A stretch of 64,000 bases of DNA from Puteibacter caeruleilacunae (GCA_005217565.1 SJCO01000008.1:281248-345247); one strand, 5' to 3'; counted from the stretch's first letter, positions 9,540 to 19,540 are shown. Translations and numbers: made by a program. Notes: generated from the letters alone by a model not told the origin.

Positions 9540-10820
9540 CTAGTTCGATAATTTAAATCTTACTACACGCAATGGAATACCTGTTGCATCCTTTTTGTGG
9601 CAGATAGCATATATATATCCCTTGTGAAATACCATTTTACCAGGATTAATTACAAGGTCATAGTCGTCACATTTAAATGTACTGGAACATACAAATTTTC
9701 CTTCCTGGTTTAGAGCATATACATTAAACTTATTGGCTCCTTCATCCTCAGGATACTCGAAAAATAGAATATTACCATCTGAGTCAGTTATAATTGAAGA
9801 AAAGAAAGGCTTTGCAATTGGATCTTTGATTTTACTTAAATCGGCTTCCATATCTTTTTGTATGCTCTTATAAGCTTCAATCATTTCTTCTGGCAATGGT
9901 TTTTTGCTTTCGGAATTATTGGCTATACGATCTTTCAGTCCCTGTATCGACTTCTTCTGAATAGTTTGCTGCTCTTCGATTGTTATATGTTTCGATGGCC
10001 AGCTAACCTTTTTAGTTCCAATCTTTTTACCGTCAAGAGAAAATTCCAATATTTCGCCAGTAGGAGGTATTGCAATTATAAGCTTATTATTTGAGTAACT
10101 AAGCATAGGGGCTGGACGCAATCCCAGGTTATTCATAAATGGCATTGTGCGGTGACCAATCATGCCGCCCTTTTTGAACTTGTAACTATAAGAGAAAGGA
10201 GTATTCTTGTCATTCTCACTATTGTCTCTTGGCGTATAATGGTTCCAGATAATTTTCTCTTCGTTGGTTTCATAATCAACAATCGCTACGAAGTCACGAA
10301 ATCTATCTTTCCAAATAGCCCAACCTACAACTGCAATCTTTTTTCCAGGCAGAGGAATCATATCCTTCGACATGTAATCTAGTGTTAGATTTTTGATGAA
10401 ATGTCCGTCAGCATCAAAACAGGTCATAGTTCCCATATTGGTTAATCCAGAGTAACAGATTGATCCCTCAAGAATACCAGCTACATGATTGGTTTTTACT
10501 TTTTTTCCGTTTTCTTTCGTTACAGTAAATTCTTTTACAAATTTTCCATCCGGCCCAAGTTTAGTGTAGAAATTGCGATAAGCATGATTGATGATGAGTG
10601 AACCGTCATCAAAGATTTTAATTGACTTGCGGTTACCCATGTGTTTACCATATATGGTATCGTTATAAGTCTCCAGAATCTTATTCCAGTCGTTATTCTT
10701 AGCATAGTTCTCGTCGGCTACTAGTTCAACAGATCCACTTTTGTAGATGTCGATTAGCTTTTGTGCATTAACTGCCGAGGAGAAGACCGTTAATAGTGAT
10801 ATGAATATTAATGTTTTCAT
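9540..10820 (-). CDS. Secreted six-bladed propeller-like protein, unknown function
   Basis: 426 residues with a Sec signal peptide ending near AVNA-Q (residue 19). The body contains repeated short beta motifs such as FDDGSLIINH, CFDADGHFIKN, FSLDGKKIG, SDGNILFFEYP and LNQEGKFVCSS, the pattern of NHL or six-bladed beta-propellers common in secreted Bacteroidota proteins. No catalytic residues are recognisable. It lies 57 bases downstream of the anti-sigma gene on the same strand with no terminator between, so it may be co-transcribed with, and a target of, the ECF sigma factor. That link is inference. Confidence 0.72.
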   Translation of the reverse strand: MKTLIFISLLTVFSSAVNAQKLIDIYKSGSVELVADENYAKNNDWNKILETYNDTIYGKHMGNRKSIKIFDDGSLIINHAYRNFYTKLGPDGKFVKEFTVTKENGKKVKTNHVAGILEGSICYSGLTNMGTMTCFDADGHFIKNLTLDYMSKDMIPLPGKKIAVVGWAIWKDRFRDFVAIVDYETNEEKIIWNHYTPRDNSENDKNTPFSYSYKFKKGGMIGHRTMPFMNNLGLRPAPMLSYSNNKLIIAIPPTGEILEFSLDGKKIGTKKVSWPSKHITIEEQQTIQKKSIQGLKDRIANNSESKKPLPEEMIEAYKSIQKDMEADLSKIKDPIAKPFFSSIITDSDGNILFFEYPEDEGANKFNVYALNQEGKFVCSSTFKCDDYDLVINPGKMVFHKGYIYAICHKKDATGIPLRVVRFKLSN

Positions 10821-10877
10821 TTGCTCGATTTTTTAAAACGACAGCGTATCCGGAATAGCTATCTTTTTGTTGCGTTA

Positions 10878-11330
10878 TTAAAACTTATTAATTGTTGTTT
10901 CGTTGTTGGTATGTTCAATGAATACCAGATCCATCTCTTGATCTTCGAGAGGCTTATTTGCATCAGTAAAAGTTTCCATTTCTATAAAAATGGTTGTCTC
11001 AATTGGTGTAACCTCTTTTGACAACGGATTGAATAGAAAGAATGATACTACTACCATTGCTGCTATTGCGCTCCAAAGATAAAAGTGCTTATTTATTGAG
11101 CGCTTATGCCCATTGGCCATCGCATAGTTGAATTGAGGAATCGGCTTTTGTGTGCTTTTCTGCAATTCTACCATTGTGCGTAACCTACTGCTTAAAGCTT
11201 GCATGCTATCCAGCTTTTCCCTGCACTTGGTGCACGATTGCAAGTGCTTTTCTACGCTTGCTATCTCGGCTGAATTAAGCTCATGATCAATATAAGCCTG
11301 TATTGTTTCAGTTCGTATACACTTCATCAT
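10878..11330 (-). CDS. Anti-sigma factor with zinc-finger (ZAS) domain
   Basis: 150 residues. A cytoplasmic N-terminal zinc-binding anti-sigma motif His29-x3-Cys33-x2-Cys36 (KHLQSCTKC) comes first, then one membrane helix (about 84-101, LWSAIAAMVVVSFFLF) and a short periplasmic tail. By family it holds the ECF sigma factor inactive until an envelope signal releases it. Its start overlaps the end of the sigma gene by 23 bases, which supports coupled translation and a functional pair. Confidence 0.88.
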   Translation of the reverse strand: MMKCIRTETIQAYIDHELNSAEIASVEKHLQSCTKCREKLDSMQALSSRLRTMVELQKSTQKPIPQFNYAMANGHKRSINKHFYLWSAIAAMVVVSFFLFNPLSKEVTPIETTIFIEMETFTDANKPLEDQEMDLVFIEHTNNETTINKF

Positions 11331-11799
11331 GTTGTACCTTAAAAGTTTTTCTTAGCTTTTGAATCGACCTGGATAAAAGTTTTCCGATGGAGGAGAATCT
11401 GATGCCAGTTACTTCAGCTATTTCTTTGTAACTTAAACCCTCACTGTAAAGAACTACTAACATTCGATCGTGTTCAGAGAGCTTTGAAAGCGACTCCCGT
11501 AGTGAACCTATTAGTTCGTCCTTTGATTCATCGTCTTGCGTTGAAACTTTTATCTTGTCTACTTCATTGTCATTCCATTTAGCATTCTTTCGAATATGGT
11601 TTATGCTCTTATTGGCTGCGATTCGATACAACCAATTTCTCATTGATTTTATCTTCTTCTTTTGCTGTAGCTGATGATATAGGTCAATGAATACTTCCTG
11701 AGTTATATCATCAGCAACTGCATTGTCGCCTGTAATATTTGCTGACAGGCGATTTACCATATGGTAATATTGTTGATATATCTGTTCGAAGGATTCCAA
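11308..11799 (-). CDS. RNA polymerase ECF-type sigma-70 factor
   Basis: 163 residues. Region 2 (about 5-70) includes the ADDITQEVFIDLY and RNWLYRIAANKSINHIRK blocks. Region 4 (about 105-160) has the HTH in GLSYKEIAEVTGIRFSSIGKLLSRS. There is no region 1 or 3, as expected for ECF factors. It directs RNA polymerase to a small regulon, probably including its own operon. The anti-sigma gene follows with overlapping reading frames. Confidence 0.95.
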   Translation of the reverse strand: MESFEQIYQQYYHMVNRLSANITGDNAVADDITQEVFIDLYHQLQQKKKIKSMRNWLYRIAANKSINHIRKNAKWNDNEVDKIKVSTQDDESKDELIGSLRESLSKLSEHDRMLVVLYSEGLSYKEIAEVTGIRFSSIGKLLSRSIQKLRKTFKVQHDEVYTN

Positions 11800-11930
11800 T
11801 ACTTTATCGTTTATTATAAAGTCGAATTAAAGTTAGGATTTGTGACAGTAAGTGTGAATTTTTTTCAAATAAATTTTTAAAATAGATTATATGATAATTT
11901 GTACCTTCGTCGTTGTTTGATTTATAACGT

Positions 11931-12683
11931 ATGGATTACTATTTATATGCAGCTATTATTGGCGTTGGTATTGTTGCCGGTTTTATTAATACACTTGCCG
12001 GAGGAGGTTCGCTTCTAGCACTGCCAATGTTGATGTTCCTGGGACTTCCGGCTAATATTGCCAATGGAACAAACAGGGTGGCTATCTTTTTACAGAACCT
12101 GGTCGGTGTTTCAACATTTACCAAGAAGAAGGTTATTGATCCGCTTAAAGATTATCGACTCGTTATTCCTGCTTTATTTGGTTCTATTTTGGGAGCTTAT
12201 TTTGCCGTAGATATTGATGAAAGAATATTAGAGATCGTGATTGGAGGTATATTGGGTGTTATGTTCTTTATGCTTTTGTTTAAGCCAGAGAAATGGGTTA
12301 AAGGACAGGCTGGCATGATTACTTCCAAGCCATCTGTATGGCAATATATCGTGTTTTTTGCCATTGGTGTTTATGGAGGATTTATTCAGGCGGGAGTAGG
12401 TTTTTTCTTGTTATCGGGATTGGTGCTAAGTGCAGGATATGATTTAGTGAAAGCCAATGCTATGAAAGTATTTATTGTGCTATGTTACACTGCCTGCGCT
12501 TTGATTGTTTTTGCCATGAATAAGCAAATTGATTGGGGTATTGGTTTAACGCTAGCTATAGGTAATATGATAGGAGCATATTTGGGAGCAACGGTGGCAG
12601 TGAAAAAAGGTGCTTTATATGTTCGATACTTTTTACTTTTAGGGTTGATGATTTCAGCGTTGAAATTATTTGGATTGTTTTAA
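11931..12683 (+). CDS. TauE/SafE-family sulfite exporter-like permease
   Basis: 250 residues, almost entirely hydrophobic, with about eight predicted membrane helices in two repeats. The family motif GFINTLAGGGSLLALPMLMFLGLPANIANGTNR is near the N-terminus, and the second repeat has GGFIQAGVGFFLLSGLVL. By family these proteins move sulfite, sulfoacetate or related anions across the inner membrane; the real substrate is unknown. The next gene starts one base after the stop, so translation is probably coupled. Confidence 0.88.
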   Translation: MDYYLYAAIIGVGIVAGFINTLAGGGSLLALPMLMFLGLPANIANGTNRVAIFLQNLVGVSTFTKKKVIDPLKDYRLVIPALFGSILGAYFAVDIDERILEIVIGGILGVMFFMLLFKPEKWVKGQAGMITSKPSVWQYIVFFAIGVYGGFIQAGVGFFLLSGLVLSAGYDLVKANAMKVFIVLCYTACALIVFAMNKQIDWGIGLTLAIGNMIGAYLGATVAVKKGALYVRYFLLLGLMISALKLFGLF

Positions 12684-12684
12684 G

Positions 12685-13122
12685 ATGATGGAGAGAGACT
12701 TACAGGTTGCATTACAGGCATTTGATAACGATTTTTGGCAAGGGATAAATGAATTGGTTCAACGTGGTGAATTAGTAATTGATCGTCCTAAAGGTACCAG
12801 GCATTCGAATTATCCCGACTTTGTATATCCGTTTGATTATGGTTACATAAAAGATACTCGATCGAGCGATGGAGATGAAATTGATGTATGGCAAGGCTCA
12901 ATAGGAGAGCGCTCGCTTCAGGGTATTTTGGTAACGATCGACTTTGGAAAGCGTGACTTGGAGATCAAAATACTGATGGGATGTACCGATGAGGATATTG
13001 TGAGCATCTATCGAGAGAATAATAAATGTGGAATGCATGCACTTTGGTTACCTTATGAGTATGATGTTGAAAATGACGATAATTCAGGAGGTGTGCTATC
13101 GATAATGAAGGCGTGTTCATAG
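12685..13122 (+). CDS. Small inorganic pyrophosphatase-like protein
   Basis: 145 residues. It carries the core of a family I inorganic pyrophosphatase: RPKGTRHSNYP, then PFDYGYIKDT and the Asp-rich DGDEIDVWQG segment (compare the usual YGYIPxTxxxDGDPxDV). It lacks part of the canonical length (about 170-180 residues) and the second Asp of the DPxD signature is altered, so activity is uncertain. The start is ATG 12685, one base after the permease stop; the TTG at 12670 would overlap the permease. Coupling to a TauE-like permease suggests a shared role, which is inference. Confidence 0.75.
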   Translation: MMERDLQVALQAFDNDFWQGINELVQRGELVIDRPKGTRHSNYPDFVYPFDYGYIKDTRSSDGDEIDVWQGSIGERSLQGILVTIDFGKRDLEIKILMGCTDEDIVSIYRENNKCGMHALWLPYEYDVENDDNSGGVLSIMKACS

Positions 13123-13273
13123 TTCTTATGTGTAAATAATAAGGCGATGTGCTTTAAATTATTGTTTGAAATTGTATCTTTAGAATTGAAATCTTAATAA
13201 AAGCAGATTTATAGAGGCCTGTTCGTTGTCGTTCTATTTATCTGAAATTCTAATAATCTAAAATCGTAAGAGG

Positions 13274-13960
13274 ATGAAGAAATTGATTATGGCGCTTGTT
13301 TGTATTGGGTTCGGATATACGGTAATGGCACAAACCAAAGCGATTACTCAATATGGGAAAACGGTTATTCTTTACGAGAATGGTACCTGGAAATATGAGA
13401 GTGATGTAAATAAAGCAGATGTTGCAGTTAAAGAGCAACCAGCAGTAAAGGTTACTCAACCAGAAGCTCCCAAGGCAGTAGCACCTAAAGTGGAGGTAAA
13501 AGTTGACGCTTCAAAAAATGTTTCGAGCGATAAACAGCAGTTGTTTTATACGATAAGCCCTCGATTGGCAAAGTATTTTGGCGAAGCAAAAGGAAAAGCC
13601 AAGTGTGATGTATCGGCTTCAAATGAAAATGGAGTTATCAAGCTTTGGTTCGAATGGCAGGTAAATGTGGGTGAAGGTAATCGTTACTTTGGTTACTTAA
13701 ATGAAGGAAAACGAATTACTTTGCATTTATTAAATGGATTAAATGTTGATCTTTTTTATGGAGATGGTAATATCGAGAAATTCCTTGAAAAGTATAACAT
13801 GTCGTACTACAAAGGACACTGTGTGGTGTCGCAGGATCAGTTGAAGCTTTTGTTGAACAATCCTGTGCTGAATGTTACGATGGAATGGAAAAAGAAAGAT
13901 GAAAAATATGAAGTTGAGCAAACTGACCTTATCATGAATGCCTTGAAAGAGGTTATGTAG
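13274..13960 (+). CDS. Secreted protein of unknown function
   Basis: 228 residues with a signal peptide (MKKLIMALVCIGFGYTVMAQ). A short segment VILYENGTWKYE follows, typical of small secreted Bacteroidota proteins. A Lys/Pro/Val-rich linker (about 55-80) leads to a C-terminal domain (about 90-228) with mixed charge and no motif I recognise. It is followed by its own terminator and appears to be monocistronic. Confidence 0.7.
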   Translation: MKKLIMALVCIGFGYTVMAQTKAITQYGKTVILYENGTWKYESDVNKADVAVKEQPAVKVTQPEAPKAVAPKVEVKVDASKNVSSDKQQLFYTISPRLAKYFGEAKGKAKCDVSASNENGVIKLWFEWQVNVGEGNRYFGYLNEGKRITLHLLNGLNVDLFYGDGNIEKFLEKYNMSYYKGHCVVSQDQLKLLLNNPVLNVTMEWKKKDEKYEVEQTDLIMNALKEVM

Positions 13961-13998
13961 TTGCTTAACACCTTTTATTCTTTATGACAATAAATGAT

Positions 13999-14036
13999 AA
14001 TCCCTTCTCTGGTAATAGGAGAGGGGATTGTTTTTA
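13999..14036 (+). terminator. Terminator of the 13274-13960 gene
   Basis: An 11-bp stem (AATCCCTTCTC at 13999-14009 with 14019-14029, one G-U) is followed by GTTTTTATT. The T tract is only on the plus-strand side. Confidence 0.8.
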
Positions 14037-16964
14037 TTAATTGTCAAAGTATTTATGAATCAAGGATAACAACTCTTTTAGATTAATAGGTTTCGAGATA
14101 AACTCATCACATCCAGCCTCTAAACAACGTTCTTTATCTTCAGGCATTGCATGAGCAGTCTGCGCAAAAATAGGGATATCACGCTGTATGGCCTTAATAA
14201 GCTTAGTCGTCACATATCCTGAAATATCAGGTAAGCGAACATCCATTAAGATAAGATCAATGTGATCTTTGCTCTTAACAATTTCAAGGGCTTCCTTCCC
14301 TGATGGTGTTGTTACCAGATTAACATTAACCTTTCCTAAAACAGTCTTAAGGAACTCCATACTTGCAGGATCATCTTCTACAATCAATATGGTACGGTCA
14401 TGCCAGTTAAAATCAGTATGTTGTAGCTGAGGTGTTTGGATTTTTCCTGATGGTATACGCTTACTTAATGGATGAGAGATATAGAATGTTGTTCCAATAT
14501 TTTCAGTCGAATCAAACCATATTTTCCCTCCTAACAACTCAATAATCCCTTTCGCAATAGATAATCCCAGTCCGGTTCCTCCATATGTCTTAGTAATAGA
14601 GAAATCAGCCTGTCCAAAGCGATCAAAAATCTTATGATGATTGTCGGAATGAATTCCCACACCAGTATCCTTCACAAAGAACACAACCTCTTCAGGCGAA
14701 GGTAGATAATAACCTATCTCAATAGCTCCTTCATCAGTAAATTTTATGGCATTGTTTAGGAGATTCGTAAAGACTTGTTTTATGCGTGTTTGATCGGTAT
14801 ACAAGAACAAGAAATTACTCTCCTGAGGAAAATTAATCTTTAGGTCGATATGTTGCTTTTGCTTCAATAGAAGTTCCGACTTTGCTAGTGAGGTTACTTC
14901 ATTTAAAACCTGATGCATGTCGGTATTTTCCTTAAAAATCTTAAGCTCTCCAACCTCTATCTTTGAGATATCTAGTATGTCGTTGATGATGTTTAGTAAC
15001 TGGCGACTGCAGTCGGATACTACATTGATATATCTTCTGTAGTCAGCATCTCCTGGCTGAATATCATGCAGCAGATCAATGAATCCCATGAGGCCATTCA
15101 TTGGTGTTCTGATCTCATGCGACATATTTGCCAGAAAGGCCGATTTTAGCTGATCGCTTTTAATGGCTTTTTGCTTCTCCTTCACTATCTGCTCCTCCGA
15201 TTGCTTTCGTATGATTGCCAGTGCAAATATGTTTGCAATCTTTTGAATTACCGATAAATCCTTCTTTCTGAATTCTTTCGGTGCATTTGCAAGAGCTATC
15301 TGTCCCAGTAATTTACCCCCTGCTAATGCCGGTACCGATAATAGATTCTTAATAGGAAGATGTCCCTTCGGAATTCCTTTAGATGCAAAGTGTTTTTGAG
15401 GAGCATTGGTGAAGAACGGTTTTCGCATATTTAGAGAAAAACCCCACAATGCGTTATAGCCATCATCACCTTTATGAAACCTGATATCCTTATTTTTCAC
15501 CTCACATTTATCCATTATATCGGTCATGGTATGGCACACTAAACTTTGGTCGTGTTGATCAATTATACCAACGTAGCCAAATTCTGTAGCGGTAAGTTCT
15601 CGTGCTGCCTCATACACTATTGATGAAATTCTATCAATGCTTATTTCATGATGTAAGATTTCTTTACTGATCTCCGAAATCTTCCGATTTATCTTCATTT
15701 CCCTTAGCAGCGCTTTCTCTGCTTTTACCTTATCAGTGATATCTTCACCAATACTTGTAATGGCAATGAATTTATTATCCTCAATTGTTGCACTATTACT
15801 CCAGGTGATCAGTCTTTTCTTCCCTTTCTTTGTTAAGATATAATTCGTCGCATAAAGCGGAACATTTTGATTATTGACAATGTCAGTAAAGATTTGTCCA
15901 ATTCTTGTTTTATCCTCCTCAGTGATAAATATTTCAATCCACTTTTGACCAAGCAATTCTTCCTTAGTGTAGCCTGTAATTTCAGAAAGGAACTGATTAC
16001 TGAAAAGGATTTTCCCTTCCTGATCTAGAATAATAGCTATTTGCTTTAAATCGTCGAGGACCAATCTGAATCGCTTTTCCGATTCAATAAGTTGCTTTTT
16101 ATAAGCAACCTCCTGAGTGATGTCACGGGCTATTGTAAGTACGTAATTATCACCATCCTGATTGAATAAAAGTGAACTTAAATGAAGATTGGCTATATCA
16201 TTGTTCTTTTTGTAAACCTCTACATGAAAGTTATTAGTTCCCTTTTCAAACAACGGACTGAGTTGAGTTCTTATAAGTTTCTCAGTACTGTTGATTTGAA
16301 GTTTAATCGGAGATAGTTGAAGTAATTCTTCCTCCGAATATCCAAGAAGTTTCGAAGCTGCCTTATTTACTTCTATAAAGTTTCCTGGCAATCCATTCTC
16401 CTTGAGAGGAAACAGAAACACACCGTCTTCAATGTTATTCAGTAAAGAATCGTATTTGAATTGTTGGTCTTCCAGTTTCTTAATGATTGTTTGCTTTGAA
16501 CGCTCAAGATATTTTGTTCTGGTGATATCCTCGAAAACACAATGAGTCTGTCGGAAAGAGCCATCAGGATGATAGCCTATTCTTCCATTGTATTGCACGA
16601 TAATTGGAGTTTTATCTTTTTTATGAATGGTGAACTCTACATGATTCATTTCCCCTCTTTCCTTAAAAATTTCAAATCTCTGCTTGAACTTATCCCGATA
16701 TTCAGGAGTAAGCAGGTCTCCGAACCAAGTGCCGATAATTTCATCTCGATTATAACCCAATGTGCGTAAAAAGGTATTATTAACCTCTAATATATATCCT
16801 TTTTCGTCGAGTGATTGATAGGATAAAGGAGCCTCCTCAAAAAGACGGTAAATTCTTTTTAAATTATTTTCATAGAATTGATCAAGCTTCTGGTAGTTCA
16901 GAAGCTCCTCTTCAAGGTTTTTTATACGACTTAATAACTGCTCGCGGGTTAAAGACTTATCCAT
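14037..16964 (-). CDS. Hybrid sensor kinase: PAS x3 - GAF - HisKA - HATPase - receiver
   Basis: 975 residues with no membrane helix, so probably cytoplasmic. A short coiled coil (1-40) precedes three PAS domains (about 40-150, 170-285 and 295-410) and a GAF domain (about 430-595) with FGYVGIIDQHDQSLVCHTM. The kinase core has the H box FLANMSHEIRTPMNGLMGF, N box NLLNNAIKFT, G1 DTGVGI and G2 GGTGLGLSIAKGI. A C-terminal receiver carries its Asp in LILMDVRLPD. By family the signal passes from His to the internal Asp and on to an unlinked phosphotransfer protein. No partner lies next to it. Its stop lies immediately beyond the terminator of the gene on the other strand. Confidence 0.94.
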   Translation of the reverse strand: MDKSLTREQLLSRIKNLEEELLNYQKLDQFYENNLKRIYRLFEEAPLSYQSLDEKGYILEVNNTFLRTLGYNRDEIIGTWFGDLLTPEYRDKFKQRFEIFKERGEMNHVEFTIHKKDKTPIIVQYNGRIGYHPDGSFRQTHCVFEDITRTKYLERSKQTIIKKLEDQQFKYDSLLNNIEDGVFLFPLKENGLPGNFIEVNKAASKLLGYSEEELLQLSPIKLQINSTEKLIRTQLSPLFEKGTNNFHVEVYKKNNDIANLHLSSLLFNQDGDNYVLTIARDITQEVAYKKQLIESEKRFRLVLDDLKQIAIILDQEGKILFSNQFLSEITGYTKEELLGQKWIEIFITEEDKTRIGQIFTDIVNNQNVPLYATNYILTKKGKKRLITWSNSATIEDNKFIAITSIGEDITDKVKAEKALLREMKINRKISEISKEILHHEISIDRISSIVYEAARELTATEFGYVGIIDQHDQSLVCHTMTDIMDKCEVKNKDIRFHKGDDGYNALWGFSLNMRKPFFTNAPQKHFASKGIPKGHLPIKNLLSVPALAGGKLLGQIALANAPKEFRKKDLSVIQKIANIFALAIIRKQSEEQIVKEKQKAIKSDQLKSAFLANMSHEIRTPMNGLMGFIDLLHDIQPGDADYRRYINVVSDCSRQLLNIINDILDISKIEVGELKIFKENTDMHQVLNEVTSLAKSELLLKQKQHIDLKINFPQESNFLFLYTDQTRIKQVFTNLLNNAIKFTDEGAIEIGYYLPSPEEVVFFVKDTGVGIHSDNHHKIFDRFGQADFSITKTYGGTGLGLSIAKGIIELLGGKIWFDSTENIGTTFYISHPLSKRIPSGKIQTPQLQHTDFNWHDRTILIVEDDPASMEFLKTVLGKVNVNLVTTPSGKEALEIVKSKDHIDLILMDVRLPDISGYVTTKLIKAIQRDIPIFAQTAHAMPEDKERCLEAGCDEFISKPINLKELLSLIHKYFDN

Positions 16965-17072
16965 TTCTAAGAGATTTCACCAATCAGTATCTAACTATAC
17001 GCAGGAGTGCCATAATTGTTCAATTAAAAATAATGATTGAGTTTTTTCATTTTTTTGCCTCACAGATTTTTT

Positions 17073-17080
17073 TATTTTTG
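17073..17080 (+). promoter_or_regulatory. Possible -7 box for the C1 peptidase gene
   Basis: TATTTTTG matches TAnnTTTG and lies 34 bases before the start codon at 17115. No TTG at the usual spacing is clear, so this is tentative. Confidence 0.4.
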
Positions 17081-17114
17081 GCATGAAACTATTTTTTTAA
17101 CGGAATAATATAAG

Positions 17115-18314
17115 ATGAAGAAGTTTGGAGCAATTACTTTGTCGATGCTTTTAGCCTGGTCGGTTAGTGCAAAAGACAAATCAAAAGAAGAAGTAAAAGG
17201 TTACGAGTTTACTACTATTAAAGAAATCCCTCATACCTCCGTAAAGAATCAATTTAGATCAGGAACTTGTTGGTCTTTCTCTGCATTATCATTCATGGAA
17301 TCTGAATTGATGCGCATGGGTAAGCCAGAATTAGATTTGTCTGAGATGTTTGTTGTAAATAACTGCTACAAAGACAAAGCAGAGAAGTACGTTCGCTTAC
17401 ATGGTAACTTGAATTTTGCTGCCGGTGGTGCATTTCACGATATCACTTACGTATGGAAAAAATATGGTATTGTACCTGAAAGTGCATACAATGGATTAAA
17501 TATTGGCGAAGAAAACCACATTCACGGAGAGATGGATGAGGTATTGAAAGATATGGTTTCAGGAGTGATCAAGAATCGCAATAAGAAGCTAAGTCCAGCT
17601 TGGAAGAAAGCATTCGACAATACTGTTGATTCATATTTAGGAGAATTACCTGCTTCTTTTGAGTATGAAGGAAAAACTTATACTCCACGTACATTTGCTG
17701 ATGAGTTCTGTGGATTGAATCCAGCTGATTACGTTGAGATTTCATCATACACACACCATCCTTTCTATACAACATTCGAAATTGAAGTTCCTGATAACTG
17801 GTTGTGGGATAAAGTGTACAATGTTCCTCAAGAGGAGTTGATTCAGATTATTGATGAGGCTTTGAAGAATGGATATTCTGTAGCATGGGCAGCAGACGTT
17901 AGTGAAAAAGGATTTGCAACAAAAACAAAAGGTATTGCTGTTGTTCCTGATGTAGATTATAAAGAAATGAGTGACTCAGAGATTTCAAAGTGGGAGAACA
18001 TGTCTTCGGCAGAGAAAAATAGCCAGTTGTATAAGTTAGACAAGCCTGGTGCTGAGAAAACTATCACTCAAGAGATGCGTCAAGAAGCATACGATAACTA
18101 TCAAACAACTGATGATCACGGTATGCATATCGTAGGATTGGTAAAAGATCAAAACGGAACTGAGTACTATAAAGTGAAGAATTCATGGGGTGAATACAAC
18201 AAGTATGATGGATATTTCTATGCATCGAAAGCTTTTGTTGCATACAAAACTATGGACATCATGATTCATAAAAATGGTATTCCAAAATCTATCCGTAAGA
18301 AGTTAGATTTATAA
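17115..18314 (+). CDS. C1-family aminopeptidase (bleomycin hydrolase-like), secreted
   Basis: 399 residues with an N-terminal signal peptide (MKKFGAITLSMLLAWSVSA). Papain-fold catalytic residues are Cys52 in RSGTCWSFSAL, His338 in DDHGMHIVGL and Asn356 in VKNSWGEY. The family includes bleomycin hydrolase and PepC, cytoplasmic aminopeptidases; the signal peptide here suggests a periplasmic version, as seen in other Bacteroidota. Together with the DPP IV gene it fits a peptide-using lifestyle. It is a single gene with its own terminator. Confidence 0.92.
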   Translation: MKKFGAITLSMLLAWSVSAKDKSKEEVKGYEFTTIKEIPHTSVKNQFRSGTCWSFSALSFMESELMRMGKPELDLSEMFVVNNCYKDKAEKYVRLHGNLNFAAGGAFHDITYVWKKYGIVPESAYNGLNIGEENHIHGEMDEVLKDMVSGVIKNRNKKLSPAWKKAFDNTVDSYLGELPASFEYEGKTYTPRTFADEFCGLNPADYVEISSYTHHPFYTTFEIEVPDNWLWDKVYNVPQEELIQIIDEALKNGYSVAWAADVSEKGFATKTKGIAVVPDVDYKEMSDSEISKWENMSSAEKNSQLYKLDKPGAEKTITQEMRQEAYDNYQTTDDHGMHIVGLVKDQNGTEYYKVKNSWGEYNKYDGYFYASKAFVAYKTMDIMIHKNGIPKSIRKKLDL

Positions 18315-18376
18315 AAATGGCTGTTTCTGAATTAAGATGTGGGTCTTGATTCTTGAAATAATGTTTCATATATTTG

Positions 18377-18412
18377 AAGGAGTTGACTGGGTAACTGGTC
18401 AACTCCTTTTCA
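18377..18412 (+). terminator. Terminator of the C1 peptidase gene
   Basis: The 11-bp stem AAGGAGTTGAC (18377-18387) pairs with 18398-18408 and is followed by a short T tract. Confidence 0.85.
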
Positions 18413-18428
18413 TTTTAAAACGGACGAT

Positions 18429-19355
18429 ATGCGTAAAATAGCCTTTCTTTTTACTCTTGTTTTTATTGCCTTGAATACGTATGCTGAGGAAGATTGGAGA
18501 TGGTGGAATGAAACGCATAATTGGACATCAGGGATGCCTAGTTGGAAGACCATGATTAAACTAAGTCCTGGTTATCTTGGGCCTAATGCATTACCTGTTC
18601 CTGAAAATCAACGAGGATTAACTCCTGAAAAGCTCGAGCTTGAGTTCAGAGCAAGTACCCATTTTAGTGATGGAGACGATACCGAAGATCTATTTTTACG
18701 ATTTTTCTATCCATTTATTCCTGGCAAGGTAGGAATTGAATTGTCGGGTGTTTTGATAGAGCATTTTAAAATGACACCTGAAACCAGAGATGAACGTGTT
18801 GCCAGAGACTATGATGGGAAAGGTATTGCTGTTGGAGATATTTACTTTTCAACCTATATACAGTTGGCAAAAGATGCACGAGGATGGCCTGATATGATGG
18901 TCCGCTTAACTGGACGATCGGCATCGGGAAACCGATATGATGCTGCTCGCTATTCTGATTCACCAGGTTATTCTTTCGATCTATCCTTTGGAAAAGATAT
19001 TCCTTGCGGGAAACAAGCAAATCATTGGAGATGGCATGGCATGCTGGGGTTTATAAGCTGGCAGACCAACTCCGATATGACGCGACAAAACGATGCTTTA
19101 GTGTTTGGTGCAGGATTAGACCTAACTCTAGGGAAATGGACTACCGGAGCTGAAATTGCAGGTTACCATGGCTACAAAGTAGAACGTGACAGTCCGGTTG
19201 TTGGTCGCTTTACCGTAGAAAAGAAGCTAAAGAATCATAGTATTCGCTTCAGATACCAGCATGGTTTTCATGACCTCTTATACGAAACATTTCGTTTTTC
19301 ATATGTATTTAATTTCAATTTAAAGAAGCGATATTTCGCTGGATTTATTCATTAA
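18429..19355 (+). CDS. Outer-membrane beta-barrel-like protein, unknown function
   Basis: 308 residues with a signal peptide (about 1-19). The mature part is rich in alternating aromatic/polar strands (for example KVGIELSGVLIEHFKM, GAGLDLTLGKWTTGAEIAGYHGY, HSIRFRYQHGFHDLLYETFRFSYVFNF), as in outer-membrane barrels. The last strand is not at the very end; a basic tail FNLKKRYFAGFIH follows. No closer family can be named. It begins 17 bases after the preceding terminator. Confidence 0.65.
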   Translation: MRKIAFLFTLVFIALNTYAEEDWRWWNETHNWTSGMPSWKTMIKLSPGYLGPNALPVPENQRGLTPEKLELEFRASTHFSDGDDTEDLFLRFFYPFIPGKVGIELSGVLIEHFKMTPETRDERVARDYDGKGIAVGDIYFSTYIQLAKDARGWPDMMVRLTGRSASGNRYDAARYSDSPGYSFDLSFGKDIPCGKQANHWRWHGMLGFISWQTNSDMTRQNDALVFGAGLDLTLGKWTTGAEIAGYHGYKVERDSPVVGRFTVEKKLKNHSIRFRYQHGFHDLLYETFRFSYVFNFNLKKRYFAGFIH

Positions 19356-19540
19356 CAATTACTTCTTTCAAAAATTAAATTGTTGCATGGTGGCAAATAA
19401 TTTACCTCATATTCTTCCTTCGATGAGGCCGGTTTGTTATGCCGTTAAAGAAACCCTGCTACGATAAATTTTTCTTTAAGTTTCAATATGTTACAATAAA
19501 TTGCTCAAATACTTCTTATTTGATGTAAACTTTTTCATAA

